Shown here piece after piece: positions 37,441 to 49,154 of a stretch of DNA of 64,000 bases. Both the position numbers and the translations under genes were made by a program. Below the pieces are notes generated by a model. The model made no database searches. It had not been told where the DNA came from and worked only from the letters and a program-made list of their open reading frames with translations. Positions within the stretch are counted from its first letter, which is position 1; each line of letters begins with the position of its first letter. The DNA lies in the NCBI GenBank assembly GCA_021464415.1, contig CM038467.1, positions 27,707,248 through 27,771,247 on the forward strand, in the 5' to 3' direction. The stretch comes from Lonicera japonica (lineage: Eukaryota; Streptophyta; Magnoliopsida; Dipsacales; Caprifoliaceae).

Positions 37441-37945
37441 GCACTTGATTTTTGACTGATCTGCTTTATTCACTTTATTTTTCAAAAATAGTTAAATAGG
37501 TATATTGCCTACTTTTTAATAAGACTATGGTTTTGTCTTAAAGTTTATGTTGATTGGATGAATTAAATTTTTAAACAAGATATTGGATTGATTACTGTTA
37601 GTTTTATTCGAATTTTATTCTAAAGTAATTGAATTTGTTTGTTTTATTACTACATAGTTCGAAATTTATATTCGATTTTATTACTGTAAAAATGAATCGA
37701 TGATAACTTTAATAATTGGTTGATAGTAAGAACACTATAGTCATCCAATGAAATAAGCAATTAATAACCTATAATACCTATGTGACTATGATAATTAAAT
37801 CATCATAAGAGAGAATAACTGCTCAACCATTTTGTTACTAAAATGGTGTTTAAAGCCACATACGCTCTATATGCATCCAAAGTGACCCGAACTTTGTTAA
37901 TGATATTCATACCAACAGTAATCATATAAAAACAAAATGTAGGAA

Positions 37946-38960
37946 TTGAACAAAAATATATTTATTTTACCTCTAAACAAATGTGCAAAGAAACGCATTT
38001 TAAAGAAACTTATGAGTCATTTTAGTGGAATGTACCCCACTAAGATAGGGATTGTCAAATCCTATGATGTCACCAACAATGTACCGTGGGACATAGATTC
38101 ATACAGGCTTTGGCATGCTTGCCTAGTGCACCTTGGTCATGATGATCCATGCGTTAAAGTACTTACACGGATATCCCTTCTTTTGAATGACAAGTAAATG
38201 GGACAAAAATTCAACACATCGCAACGTGTTGATACTAGTAATGCTCAAAAGTAATTCTTGATTTTCGAAGTATTAGAAGCCATATCCCCCTTCCCATTAT
38301 GCCTAATTGACCATGTCAAAGAAACGACACCCCATTTTTCGAAGCCTGCCCTTTAGCAAAAATATGATCGAGACCTTCTTATGCTAAAGATACAAAATAA
38401 AATATACCATTCTTACAATATATATTTGTAAATAAATCCATCCAGAGTGTGAAACCATTCAAAGTACTTTATGAAACTGGTGGATAATTCGACATTCTGG
38501 TCACATGTCGAATAATTGTCTACAAGAAATGTTGCATTTACAAACCTCTTAGCACATATTATACGCTTAAGGGTTCACCACCCTGATTACTGTATCATGT
38601 CTATAAGACTCGATAAAGTTAGAGAGTTTACATCAAAAGTACTTGATGATCATTGCATAAAATCGAAGTAAAGAATCCCGTTCTCCATGTACATACGAAA
38701 AAAGGTCTCACAAAAGCAACCATCAAAATAATATAGATGGTAGATAGGGCATTGGTTATGCGCACTATTTTGCTTATATATGCCCGGGGTTTATGTAATA
38801 TTGCACACAACTTTACTTATTTGTTTCAAGGTCCAATATTAGACAACTATTATATGCGTACCAGTTGGTAACTGGATATTAGCCTGATATTTTACGCATA
38901 TGTGCCGATTGCGCCCCCACAGCGCACCAAACTAGGCTCGTTGAAATAATTAATTATTAA
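37946..38960 (+). pseudogene. Copia GAG-pre-integrase and integrase remnants
   Basis: The segment DSYRLWHACLVHLGHDD (about 38088-38140) is the H..H part of the GAG-pre-integrase domain. Further on, short islands in different frames (REFTSKVLDDHC near 38615, YAYVPI-like text near 38900) match the usual integrase order. Stops and frameshifts are frequent, and the catalytic triad cannot be read through. Confidence 0.55.
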
Positions 38961-39199
38961 CGTTGAATATAAATTCTCAACGATAATCCCCTATTTAGAA
39001 TCCTTGTCAGGTAATCTCTTTACCGCTAAGAATTGCGGATTATCACTTTGATGAGACAGTCTTCCCGTCGTTAGGGAGAGATAAGAAAATAATTTTTTAA
39101 GGAAATGACGGGAATTATCGTGATCCCCACTATGTCTCATCTTGATCCCCACGCACGTCACAATGTATAGTGAAGTGAAAAAGAATAATTGATCTTGAA

Positions 39200-40950
39200 A
39201 ATGTAACAGATTCGATGCCTGATACATTTACTGATATCGAAAAGTGACGAGATCAAACATACTAGCTTCAATATGCCTACAAGGTTGAAAGTCCCCAACA
39301 AGGGGCACAATGTTGCAGAAAGAGACGCTACAACCACACTTAGTGGATGTTTGGTTGAGGCCATGGCTACTCAAAGGAAGAGAGGGAGGCCACTTAGTTC
39401 GACAAATTCTCACACAAAAGAAGATGTGGAGTAAGACACAAATTAATCAATTAATCATTACTATAACAATCCCTTTCATAAGATTATCTCTGATTATACT
39501 TATGTCCATGAATCAATATTGGGGGAAGCCCCGAAGTTATAATGATTCCAGAGAATAAATAAATCTCAATGGGTTATGGGATAACATATGAGTTAATGGA
39601 TGCATTAATGATACATTGTTGCTCAAGAAATCAAAGAGCACGATGATGTCAAATCTCGCTCTGTTGCAAAATGTCAACAAAGGGCAAAATTGGCCTAAAT
39701 GAAAATAAGAAATCCAGATAGAATTAGATTCTCTAGCAAAGAGACAGGTATTTGGTCCGGTAGTGCTAACCGCGCAAGTGTAAAGCCTGTAGGACATAAC
39801 CAATGATTTGCCATAAAGCGTAAATGAGAAAAAAGAAGTTCTGAAGTAAAAGGCTCACCTTGTGGCGCAAGGTTCCCCACAGACGCTCTGGAATTGCTTA
39901 AACGTTATAACATTCCACTATTTAGTTAGCTTGGTAGTTTCTGAAGGACTGAAAATGCAACTCATGGATGTGGTTACTGCATATCTCTATGGGGATCTTG
40001 ATTCAGATATATATATATATATGAAAGTGCCTGATGGCCTTACATTACCTAAGTCAAGTGACTCTAAACCACGGAATGCGTTTGCAATTATGTTAAAACG
40101 CTCACTTTACGGATTAAAATAATCTGGACGGATGTGGTATACCCATCTAAGTGACTACTTGATTGGGAAGGGATATAAGAACGATGAATTATGCCCATGC
40201 GTATTCATAAAGAAAACAAGTTCCGGATTCACAATTGTAGCTGTATATGTCGATGATATGAACATAATAGGTATTCTTATTGAAATAACAGAAATTACTA
40301 GTTACTTGAAATCCAAATTTGAGATAAAGAATTTTGGAAAAGCTCAAATTTTGTTTAGATCTTAATCTAGAATATCGAGCTTGTGGAATACTAATCCACT
40401 AGTCTGCGTACGTTCAAAAGATAATCAGGCAACTTAACCTGGACAAAACGCATTCTACTAGCACTCCCATGGTTGGTCGAAGTTTAGATCAAAGGAACGA
40501 TCAATTTCGTACAAAGTAAGATTACGAAAATATGTTGGAAGATGGGATATGAAACTTCCTATCTAAATGCAATATGCGCATTATTGCACTTAACACAACA
40601 TACTCAACTAGACATAATATTCGCATTGAACTTGTTAGCTAGATTTAAGCTCAGGGCCAACACAGCATAATTGAACACCTAAAAAGAACCATTGGCTTGG
40701 GATTGTTCTTTCCCTACAGAGAGGAAAAAGTATATACGACAGCAACATCTAAAGTAAATGATTATGCTAAAATGGCCACCCCCCATATTGAAATCCCAAA
40801 CAAAACCTTGATTGATTTTGTTGGTGTTGGGTATCTCTCTGGCCCACACAAAGCTCGAAGGAGAGTATGATAAACTTGTTCACTAAGTCTTTTCTTAAGG
40901 CCATATTTGAAAAGCATGTGAAAAATATAAGGGTGCTTAGGCTTTCCCAA
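39200..40950 (+). pseudogene. Copia reverse transcriptase / RNase H remnant
   Basis: The best-preserved part, 39940-40365, reads MQLMDVVTAYLYGDLDSDIY, KRSLYGLK, a stop at 40120-40122, then MWYTHLSDYLIGKGY and the active-site motif YVDDM. This is a classic Copia reverse transcriptase. Upstream (39200-39240) is the linker phrase DSMPDTFTDIE. Downstream (40365-40500) are RNase H leader words such as RACGILIH and LNLDKTHSTSTPM in shifted frames. It is inactive. Confidence 0.8.
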
Positions 40951-41010
40951 CTCTTATGATCGAAGTAATGATCAAGGGAATGTGTGAAATATGATGGAAT
41001 TTTCACACAT

Positions 41011-41440
41011 ACGTTGTACTCTTTTCCTTAGACCAACGTTATTTTTTCCATTGGGTTTTATTACTTGGTAAGGTTTTTAATGAGGCAACGATACATGCAT
41101 AAGCTTTTTAAATTTCTTGATTAATGTAAATATCAGATGGAGGTGTAGACTTGAGGGGGAGTCTAATATCCACACGACGTTACGTTATACTCTTTTCCTT
41201 AAACCAAGATTTATTTTTTCCACTGGGTTTTGTTACTTGGTAAAGTTTTTAATGAGGTAACGATACGTGCAAACTCTATTGATCGAAGTAAGGATCAAAT
41301 GAAAATATAGACTCAATGGAGGAAGTCTAACAGGATTATCATAATGTTGTACTCTTTTTCCTTCGATCAAGGTTATTTTTTCCCACAGGATTTTTGTTAC
41401 TTGACAAAGTTTTAATGAGGTAACAAGACATGTACCATTC
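41011..41440 (+). repeat. Three tandem copies of the Copia 3' non-coding module
   Basis: A module of about 165 bp starting near GTTGTACTCTTTTCCTT and containing TTATTTTTTCC, TTACTTGGTAAGGTTTTTAA and TGAGGCAACGATAC occurs at about 41011, 41181 and 41346. It lies directly before the polypurine tract and 3' LTR. This terminal module is common in plant Copia elements, and here it is triplicated. Confidence 0.75.
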
Positions 41441-41466
41441 TATCTCTAACTCAGTACAAGAGGGAG

Positions 41467-41650
41467 TGTTTAAGGAAATTACATATAGTGTGCTATCGTC
41501 TAGATATAATATGTATTAAGGATTTTACTGTGTAGATTGCGTATTATGTGCCATAATGGGCTTCCTTGTAAACCATATTTACTATTGTATTTGTACCCTA
41601 TTTAAAGGGCCTATCTAATAAAGAATTGAGTAGAGTTATTCCTACAAAAC
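41467..41650 (+). repeat. Copia 3' LTR (184 bp)
   Basis: It starts TGTTTAAGGAAATTACA after GAGGGAG and ends near CCTACAAAAC. It matches the 5' LTR through TCTAGATATAATATGTATTA, TGGGCTTCCTTGTAAA and AAAGAATTGAGTAGAGTTAT. It carries only one of the three 24-bp units found in the 5' LTR. Confidence 0.8.
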
Positions 41651-41655
41651 AAAAT

Positions 41656-42639
41656 TTATGTTATATTATTTCTTATCTTATGTAAAATTATTGTTTTTTC
41701 TTTACTTTTTAAATTCAAATTTCTTTCCATCAAAAATTTAGATTCACGAAGAAACATACTAAACTAAAACTTAGAATAAACATTACAAATGATTAGAAAA
41801 GTAGCTGGATATATTTACATTATCTAGAAATAGATTACGTATATTAAAAAGAAAAAAAGGCTTTTTCCTTTAAAAAAAGAATTAGAAAAGTAGCTGGAAA
41901 TTCCTTAATTTTGGCTTACATAAGGTAACAATTAGAGAGTTCATTATTTCTCTTTTTATGGTCCAAATGTTTTCTAGTACCATAAGATCATGTCCGAAAT
42001 TTGACCCAAGGAGCTTCTAATTAAACCTAAAACTGATCACAGTGCACTAACACTCTCTCTCTCTTACATTTAATGAAAGGCAAGTCCTAAAATGTGGAAA
42101 TAGGTGAAATAGTTGATAAAGGAGAAATTAGGTTACCGTGGTTTCTTTATGTTGGTAAATCCTTTTCTTGTTTTTTTTTTTCGTTAGTTTAATTAAGGGA
42201 AAGGGTATCTTAATCCAACTAGCTCGCATGCGTCAAGTTAAGTTTCTCTCTCTTTTAATTAAAGGCAAGTCATTCACGCCAAAATAAGGAAATCCGCTAG
42301 ACATTGCTTATAGTGTGTCCCTCAAGAATTGTATTCCGTGAATCTTAAACTCGCGTGAGTGAGTTTTTTACAAATATTTATGTGCTTAAATTTCTATATT
42401 TAATTTTGTATGTCATATAAAAATAGTTGTTTAATTTCTTATTATGTGTAAAATATGGTCAAGAGTTTGATTTGCAAAAAAATTATAGTAGTATTTCTAT
42501 ATTTTTTCCTCACACGAGATTGCCTGTGTTGGGTGGTATATAGTTCACAACTCCCATGAGTTACAAAATGGAAGGACATAAACCATTTTTTTTAAAAGAA
42601 GATAAATATATAAATTCAAAATGGCCAAACTTAACGATC
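41656..42639. other. AT-rich spacer, no gene seen
   Basis: No coding frame or repeat was recognised between the Copia and Gypsy elements. Two similar phrases, TTAATGAAAGGCAAGTC and TTAATTAAAGGCAAGTC (about 42069 and 42257), hint at an old local duplication. Confidence 0.5.
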
Positions 42640-42706
42640 TTTTTTAGGGGGTAAACTAATAAGTTTTTTTTCTCAAAGTTAATATAGATGATTCCATGAT
42701 GATTAG
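42640..42706. mobile_element. Left arm of a fold-back MITE cut by the Gypsy insertion
   Basis: The 60 bp before the 5' LTR (AGGGGGTAAACTAATAAG ... GATTCCATGATGATTAG) align with the inverted complement of the arm at about 55400-55490, on the far side of the Gypsy element (AAGGGGGTAAATGAATGAA ... TTATTAG). The fold-back's other half lies at 55225-55545. Confidence 0.45.
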
Positions 42707-43587
42707 TGATGGTGCAAATTATTAATTCTATTTACCCCGCCAATCTCGAGCTGACACGAGGTCATCCACGTCAGCTATCAGGCCTACTTCAGTGCGAGGA
42801 GCTTAGAGGAGCCCTGTTATGACTTTGTAAGAAAGATAGAACCCCTCAAGAGCTGGGTACCCGCTTAAGGGTCAATTACGTAGGACAAATTGCGTAGCCC
42901 GGGCTCCAAAGCTCTTTTGGCGAGCTCTTAAGCTCTCTCTCGCCCAATCACTTTGCCAGAGTAGTTAACAGAAGCATGGGCGATTGCCACCTGCTTTGCA
43001 GAGCGCGCAGAACTCCCCTCACCTTCATTAAATACATACCAACTGCATTTAATGCACCGAAATTCATGGAGAAGCAAAGTCAGAGTTGGTACTGATCGAT
43101 GTATGGCCCCAAACCTACTCTGGGAGCTCTGGCCACACGTCTCCTCTAGTCATATATATACAAGAAGCATTTACTTCTACCAACAACCAAGTTCCAACTG
43201 AGACCAATTAGAGAGAGACTAAAGGATCAAAACACACGACCATAGGTGTGGAATACCGAGCTTCGCAACCCGCTTCAGAGCTCCTAAACTAGAAAGATTA
43301 AACTCTGAGTGGTTTAGCCTTCATCTTGTTGTAACATTGCGAGAATATAATAACTAGAGAGACCTTCGTGAGTTTGTAATGGTTGTTTGTTTATCCTCAA
43401 CATAAAGCAAATCGAGCTCCTAGCTCTATTCCACAGGGGAGGACTAACCCGTATTTTCATACGAGGCTAAACCTCCTCTATAAATCCTTTGCTCTCTTAA
43501 ATTCAGCACCTTTACTATTCAAATTATTTGTCATAACCTTTTTGACTGTGCGGTCTAAAATACCCTTCCAAGATTTTAGCACCAACA
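42707..43587 (+). repeat. Gypsy 5' LTR (881 bp)
   Basis: It begins TGATGGTGCAAATT and ends TTTTAGCACCAACA, near-inverted ends of the TG...CA type. A TATA-like CATATATATAC lies near 43151. It aligns end to end with 54354-55224. The differences are mainly C/T and G/A changes. Confidence 0.92.
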
Positions 43588-43608
43588 GTTTGGCGCCGTC
43601 TGTGGGAA
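43588..43608 (+). promoter_or_regulatory. Gypsy primer-binding site
   Basis: TGGCGCCGTCTGTGGG begins three bases after the LTR. Its first nine bases equal the complement of the tRNA-Asp 3' end used by many plant Gypsy elements, and the rest diverges. Confidence 0.7.
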
Positions 43609-44086
43609 AGACAGTTTTTCAAAGTCACGGCTACTCTTCAAGTCCAAATTGATAGAATCTTAGCCCAAAGAGAGAGTCTCTGAGCCAGCTCGAGGAGCAG
43701 GTTATTTTCAACCTCCGCGTCTGCTGATGTTCACCCAATCCCTCCAAGGGTCCCAATCAGAGAAAGGCTTGGAGACCGTGGCAGAGGATCTGGGGCAAGC
43801 TGCAGCAGAACTGGTGAGCTCGAATCCCACCACTCTAGCTTTATTAAGGAGACCTCGTACGAAAAAATTTTGGCCTTACTCCCCCCTCCACCAGCAAGAG
43901 ACCCACGGATTAAAGTGGTTTGTGAAAGGCGTTCAGATGAAGCTTTACGACATCGGAATCCAAGCTTAGGTCTACCCCCCTCCCGTCAGCTCGAATACCA
44001 GGATGAGAGGTGGAAGTCAGACCTCAGGGGTTCACGTTTGACAGGATCCCTCACAGAGAGTTGGTCGAATAGGTTGAGAAGAGATT

Positions 44087-45105
44087 AATGTCAAGGATGG
44101 AGGTCCAAATGGCAGAAGTGATGAAGACCGTGGGTCATTTGGCGAGGAGCTCGGCAGCAGCTCTAGTTAGGGACTCCAAATCTCCGTTTGCGGCTCACAT
44201 TTAGAATTGCCTAGTCCCCAAGAAATTTAGACTCCCAGCGCTGGAATTCTATGATGGAACCACTGACCCTGTGGATCATTGGCAACAGTATGGGAATATG
44301 ATGGGGCTTCAAAATATCTCAGACGGCATGATATGCAGAGCCTTCGTTACCATTCTTAAGGGGGCATCCCAAACGTGGTGCAACAGCCTGCTACCAAGAT
44401 CAATCCCGAGCTCGCAAAAGCTCGGTACCAAGTTCATTTCGCATTTTATGGGAACCAAGCGGCAGTCCAAAACCTCTACTCACCTCTTCACCATAAAGCA
44501 AGGGCATACAGAGAGCCTAAAAGAATATACTCGCCGTTTTAACCAAGAAAGCCTTATGGTTACCAATTTTAATGATGGTGTGGCTGTAGCGGCCTTCATG
44601 AAGGAGGTAACCTCCCCATACTGCCTCATGACCCTGGCAAGGATGGCCTTGAAGACCATGTTCGAGCTCTTAAATGAGGTTAACAAGCAGATCGGAGTGG
44701 AAGAAACTCTGCAAGGAAGGAACCTGTCAAACCTTTTGTCTTCCTCCAAGCGCCAAAGGGGGCACAACCCACCCCGCGGTTAGGAGAGAGAGGGTAAGAA
44801 GGGTAAGAAAGAAGCAGACAAGCCCGAACCGAAAGATGGCAAGGCGCGCCAATAATTTACCCTTTTGACAACCCCTTTGGGTGATGTTTATGCCCAATTA
44901 GATCTAGGGCAGATCCCAGAGGCTTGGAAGATGAAGACATCTGAAAAGAAATGGGACACAACCATGTATTACCGGTACCATAAGAACCACGGCCATAAAA
45001 CAGATGATTGCTGGAAGCTGAAAGAAGAAATTGAGAAGCTCATTCAGAGAGGGCAACTCAGGCGATACGTAAATAGAAAGAAGGGGGCTCTCACAGAAGC
45101 TTAAT
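44087..45105 (+). pseudogene. Gypsy gag remnant
   Basis: The sequence upstream of 44271 (PALEFYDGTTDPVDHW, with one stop near 44202) and the open stretch 44271-44783 form a retrotransposon gag domain, with phrases such as GASQTWCNSLLP and ESLKEYTRRFNQE. A second block at 44940-45104 has the CHHC-like spacer YHKNHGHKTDDCWKLKEEIE. Its first expected Cys is Tyr. Stops and a frameshift near 44780 separate the blocks. Gag would form the virus-like particle in an active copy. Confidence 0.8.
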
Positions 45106-45319
45106 GAAAGGCACCAGAAAACAAGATTTTCATAATTGAAGGGGGATCCTCCTACTCTGGGAACAACAATAGGTGCAGGAAGGACTATATCAGACATGCC
45201 AAATCCTCGAGCTCGGAGGCAGAATGCTTTAGCTTCAGACCTACCAAAATGGTGAAGTATGATATGAATGAGCTCGTATTCACCGACGAAGATATGGGCA
45301 GGGTATAGTTCCCTCATGA

Positions 45320-45820
45320 CGACCCTCTGGTAGTAACAGTAATGGTGGGCAATCACAATGTCCACAGAATCCTCATTGACATAGGGGTCACTTCCAACCT
45401 CATATATTACAGCGCCTTTAAGGCCATAGGTCTCACCACGGAGCACCTAACCCCTTTCTCGGTCACCCTGGTTGGTTTTTCAGGAGAAAATACCAAGTTT
45501 CTAGGAACAATAAAGCTCACTGTAACCCTGGAAATAGCTCCAAAGCAGATCACCACAGTCGCCGAATTCTTGATACTAGATAGAGCTCCCTATTATAACA
45601 TCATCCTCGGCAGGGAAACACTCAATGAGATCAAGGCTGCCATTTCAACTTGTAGCCTAACCATGAGATTCTCTACCCCCTATGGAGTCGGGGAGGTCAG
45701 AGAAAATCAGGTCAAAACTGGTAGCTGTCAGTTTGGGACACTAAAAGAAGTTAGAACTACAGACATCACGGTTGTTGAGGTCGAAGTCATTACTGAGAAA
45801 GAATTAATGGAGACATGAGA
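45320..45820 (+). pseudogene. Gypsy aspartic protease region
   Basis: The segment HRILIDIGVTSNLIYYSAFK sits where a Gypsy protease has its Asp-Ser/Thr-Gly active site. Here the triplet is Asp-Ile-Gly, so the enzyme is probably inactive. The later part (YNIILGRETLNEIKAAIS) is the conserved ILGR region. The frame runs 45342-45818, then a stop. Confidence 0.75.
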
Positions 45821-45889
45821 GCTTAACGATATAAAGAAGTGGGAGATTGACACCTTATACCCTAGGGATGAAGAAAAAAAGCTCTATGG

Positions 45890-47300
45890 TGAACCAGTGG
45901 AAGACTTGAAAGATTTAGTTCTAGATCCCTCACAGCCCGACAGGATCCTGAAAATTAGTGATCGACTTTGCACAGAGGCTAGAGAAGAACTTTCTCAATG
46001 CTTACATGCTAATACTGATATCTTCGCATGGTCCTACGACAACATGAAGGTACTGAACCCGGAGGTCATGGTACACAAGTTCAATGCCGACACCACTTTT
46101 AAACCCGTTAGGCAGAAGAAAATTTTTTTTGCTGCATAAAGGAATTTGACCGCCAAATAAGAGGTCCAGAAGCTCCCTTCGAGCTAGTTTCATTCGGGAG
46201 GTCCACTATCCAAAGTGGCTCTCCAACATAGTGCTCGTGAAGAAGTACAGTGAGAAGTGAATAATGTGTATGAACTTCAAAGACCTTAATAAGGCCTGCT
46301 CGAAAGACAGTTTTTCACTCCCAAAGATCGACCAGCTTGTAAACGCAACTACGGGCTACGAAATGTTGAGTTTCATGGATGCATACTCCGGCTACAATCA
46401 GGTCAGAATGGCTTTAGAAGATGAAGAGAATACCTCCTTTATCACCAACGAAGGCATGTACTGTTACAAAGCTATGCCATTCGGCCTAAAAAATGCGGGA
46501 GCTACCTACCAAAGGATGATGAGCGCGCTTTTTAAAGACTAAATAGGCAGAAACATAGAGGTTTATGTTGATGGCATGTTGGTTAAAGGCCTTAAAGCCC
46601 CGAACCATGTGGCCGCCCTCAATGAAGCCTTTGCCATACTTAGACAGAACGGTATGTCCATCAACCCAGCCAAGTGTGCTTTTGGAGTTAAAGGGGGAAA
46701 ATTCTTGGGCTTTATGGTCACTCAAAGGGGAATTGAAGCTAATTCAGAGAAGATACAAGCTCTTATCAACATGAGATCTTCATCCAAGCTGAAAGAAATC
46801 CAGAGTCTGGCAGGAAGAGTGGCAGCTCTCAATAGGTTCAACTCTAGAGCAACCAACAAGTGCCACTCTTTCTTCAAAACATTGAAAAAAGCTTTCGACT
46901 GGACCGAAGAATGCAAGCTGGCTTTCCAACAGCTCAAAAAGTACCTCGGAGCCCCTTCCCTCCTTAGTTTACTAAAGAAAGAGGAAGTTCTAAGTTTATA
47001 CTTGGCAGTATCACGAACATAAGTTAGTTCAGCGCTGATGAGGAATGATGAAGGAGCTCAACTACCAGTATACTGCACGAGCAGAGCTCTGCACGCTGTT
47101 GAATTAAACTATCCAAGGTTAGAGAAGTTGGCCTATGCCCTGCTCATCATATCTCGAAAGCTGAGACCCTACTTTCAGGTCCACACTATAGATGTGCTCA
47201 CAGATCAGCCACTGCGAAGAATTCTCAACAAGCCAGAGCAATCAAGTCGTTTGGCCATATGGGCTATTGAACTCGGGCAGTTCGTGATTAACTACCGGCC
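45890..47300 (+). pseudogene. Gypsy reverse transcriptase and RNase H
   Basis: The reverse transcriptase reads through MNFKDLNKACSKDSFSLP, MLSFMDAYSGYNQV, CYKAMPFGLKNAGATYQRMM and the active site. There the usual Tyr-Val-Asp-Asp is Tyr-Val-Asp-Gly (about 46565), a loss of a metal-binding Asp. The thumb and connection follow (KCAFGVKGGKFLGF). A first RNase H has YPRLEKLAYALLIISRKLRPYF and lies at 47038-47304. In-frame stops lie near 46258, 46540 and 47020. It cannot copy itself. Confidence 0.85.
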
Positions 47301-47419
47301 TTGAACCTTGATTAAAGGCAAGGCGATGGCAGACTTCATAGCTGAGTTCACCTACACAGAAGAACAGATTGGCGAGCCGCCAGAGCTACTGCCATTACAC
47401 TTCGACCCCTACCACCTCG

Positions 47420-47850
47420 ATACACTTGTTGCCAGGAGTACCCATATGGGTCTTGCACGTCAATGGATCTTTCAATCTGCAAGGTTCTGGAACTGGTTTG
47501 GTGCTGATCACTCTTGAGGCCAACACCCTGAGAATAGCACTGAAATTCCTATTTAAGGCTTCCAACAACGAGGCTGAGTACGAAGCCATCATTTCGAGCA
47601 TGAGAATAGCTGGTGATTTGGGAGCAAAGCAGACAATGGTTTATAATGACTTTGTGGTAGTAGTCGGCTAAATACTTGGTCACAATAAAGCAAAAGAAGA
47701 GCGCATGGCCGCCTACTTAACGAAGGCTAGAACTGAAGCTCAGAGGTACTCTAACTTAATTTTTATTAAGGTTCCACAAGCTCAGAACAACAAGGCAGAT
47801 TGCCTGGACAAGCTTGCCACAACTTCAGATTTACTAAGTGGGATTCACGT
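47420..47850 (+). pseudogene. Second (archaeal-type) RNase H of the Gypsy element
   Basis: After the first RNase H comes a second one: WVLHVNGSFNLQGSGTGLVL, then SNNEAEYEAIISSMRIA and VPQAQNNKADCLDKLA. This extra RNase H is a hallmark of the Tat lineage. The first catalytic Asp (normally LYVDGS) is Asn here, and a stop lies at 47669-47671. Confidence 0.75.
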
Positions 47851-47859
47851 TGAATATCT

Positions 47860-48496
47860 GGAAAAAAAAAGTCATAGATGAACCTGTGGAGTTGGACATA
47901 GCTCCAATACAGGTCTGCAAATGTTGGATTGATCAAATTTTGAACTATCTCACTGACAGAACTCTCCCTGAAGATAGAAAGATGGCCAAAAGAATAAAAT
48001 ATATGTCCAACAGATATGTGGTCATCGAAGCAAAACTGTATAAGAGGGGGTACGTCCTCCCTTTTTTGCTCTGGCTACACCCGCACCAAGCCCAAGCAAC
48101 TATGCTAAAGATTCATGAGGGTCTATATGGAGGGTACCCAGCAGCTCGCTCACTAGCACTCAAAGTTGGCAGATAAGGCTATTTCTGGCCAACTATCCTA
48201 CAAGTCGCAAAGGTACTGGTAAAGAAATATGACAAGTGCTAGTGATTCGCCAACATCCAACAGCTCCCAACAGAGCTTATGACTCCCATCAGCAACCCTT
48301 GGCCTTTTTCTCAATGGGGCATGGACATAATGGGGCCTTTTTCGCTGGACAAAGGGCAGACCAAGTTCACAGTTGTAGTCATCAATTACTTCACCAAATG
48401 GGTTGAGGCCAAAGCACTGACAACGATCACCACTATGAAGATTCAGAATTTTGTGTGGAGGCATATCATATGTCATTTTGGTCTGCACTTTGTAAA
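47860..48496 (+). pseudogene. Gypsy integrase, truncated in the catalytic core
   Basis: The H..H..C..C zinc-binding part is visible (IHEGLYGGYPAARSLALK, then YDKC followed by a stop). The core starts WPFSQWGMDIMGPF, carrying the first catalytic Asp, and TKFTVVVINYFTKWVEAKAL. At HIICHFG the similarity stops, and the sequence runs straight into the tandem repeat at 48497. The second Asp and the Glu of the DDE triad are missing. Integration by its own product is therefore impossible. Confidence 0.85.
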
Positions 48497-48771
48497 AAAC
48501 CTCTCACAAAGAGGTCAGTTTAGTAAGTGCTCAGCTCATAAGAAGCACACTTACACTCTATAAAAAATTTCTCACAAAGAGGTCAGTTTAGTAAGTACTC
48601 AGCTAGCAAGAAGCACACTTGCACTTTATAAAAAAAAACCTCTCACAAAGAGGTCAGTTTAGTAAGTGCTCAACTCGCAAGAAGCACACTTGCACTCTAT
48701 AAAAAAAACTCTCACAAAGAGGTCAATTTAGTAAATGCTCAACAAAAACCTCTCACTAAGAGGCCAGTTGC
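48497..48771. repeat. 68-71-bp tandem repeat in the Gypsy 3' region
   Basis: There are four full units and one partial unit, with starts near 48503, 48571, 48642, 48711 and about 48752. The core is CTCACAAAGAGGTCAGTTTA with a following GAAGCACACTTGCACTCTATAAAA. Tandem repeats between integrase and the 3' LTR are typical of Tat elements and can seed satellites. Here the array begins exactly where the integrase is cut. Confidence 0.9.
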
Positions 48772-49154
48772 CCAACTGAAGAGGCTTGATAACAAATGAG
48801 AAATTTGTCAAAATTTGCCAAAGTCAAAAGGGAGCATGATTATACTCAAGACTTAGCCAAAAAGAACAAACATTCATTTTCAACACCAAGGACCTCCAAA
48901 TTATTCCTGTCACCATATAGGTCGTTTATCTTGCTTAATTTTGTTTGAATTTTTTTACGTTGTGGGGTCATTAGAATATCTATAGAGCTCGTTGCTACTT
49001 CTCACATGACAACTTAGACAAAAGTAGAAACAAGAATTAAAGTAAAGTAAAACAAGCAAAAGGCAATTTAAAGCAAAAATAATTCTTTTCATTAATATGA
49101 AAGGTAGTTACATGGGCCCTAGATTTCTATACAAAAGGAAGAGACCTATTAAAA

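Larger units (their letters stand above)
34957..41650 (+). mobile_element. Degenerate Ty1/Copia LTR retrotransposon
   Basis: It has two short LTRs starting TGTTTAA and apparent 5-bp flanking repeats AAAAT (34952-34956 and 41651-41655; the right boundary is uncertain by one base). A GAGGGAG polypurine tract precedes the 3' LTR. The order is gag, zinc knuckle, GAG-pre-integrase, integrase remnants, reverse transcriptase, RNase H remnants, which is the Copia order. Every coding part has stops or frameshifts, so it is an old, inactive copy. Confidence 0.88.

Noticed and set aside
44904..45446. A 180-residue minus-strand ORF opposite the Gypsy gag/protease
   Set aside because: It is the shadow of the plus-strand gag and protease coding region, with no domain of its own.
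48497..48771. Regular spaced repeats that might suggest a CRISPR array
   Set aside because: This is plant DNA; the units are about 70 bp and directly tandem without variable spacers, and they sit inside a Gypsy retrotransposon.
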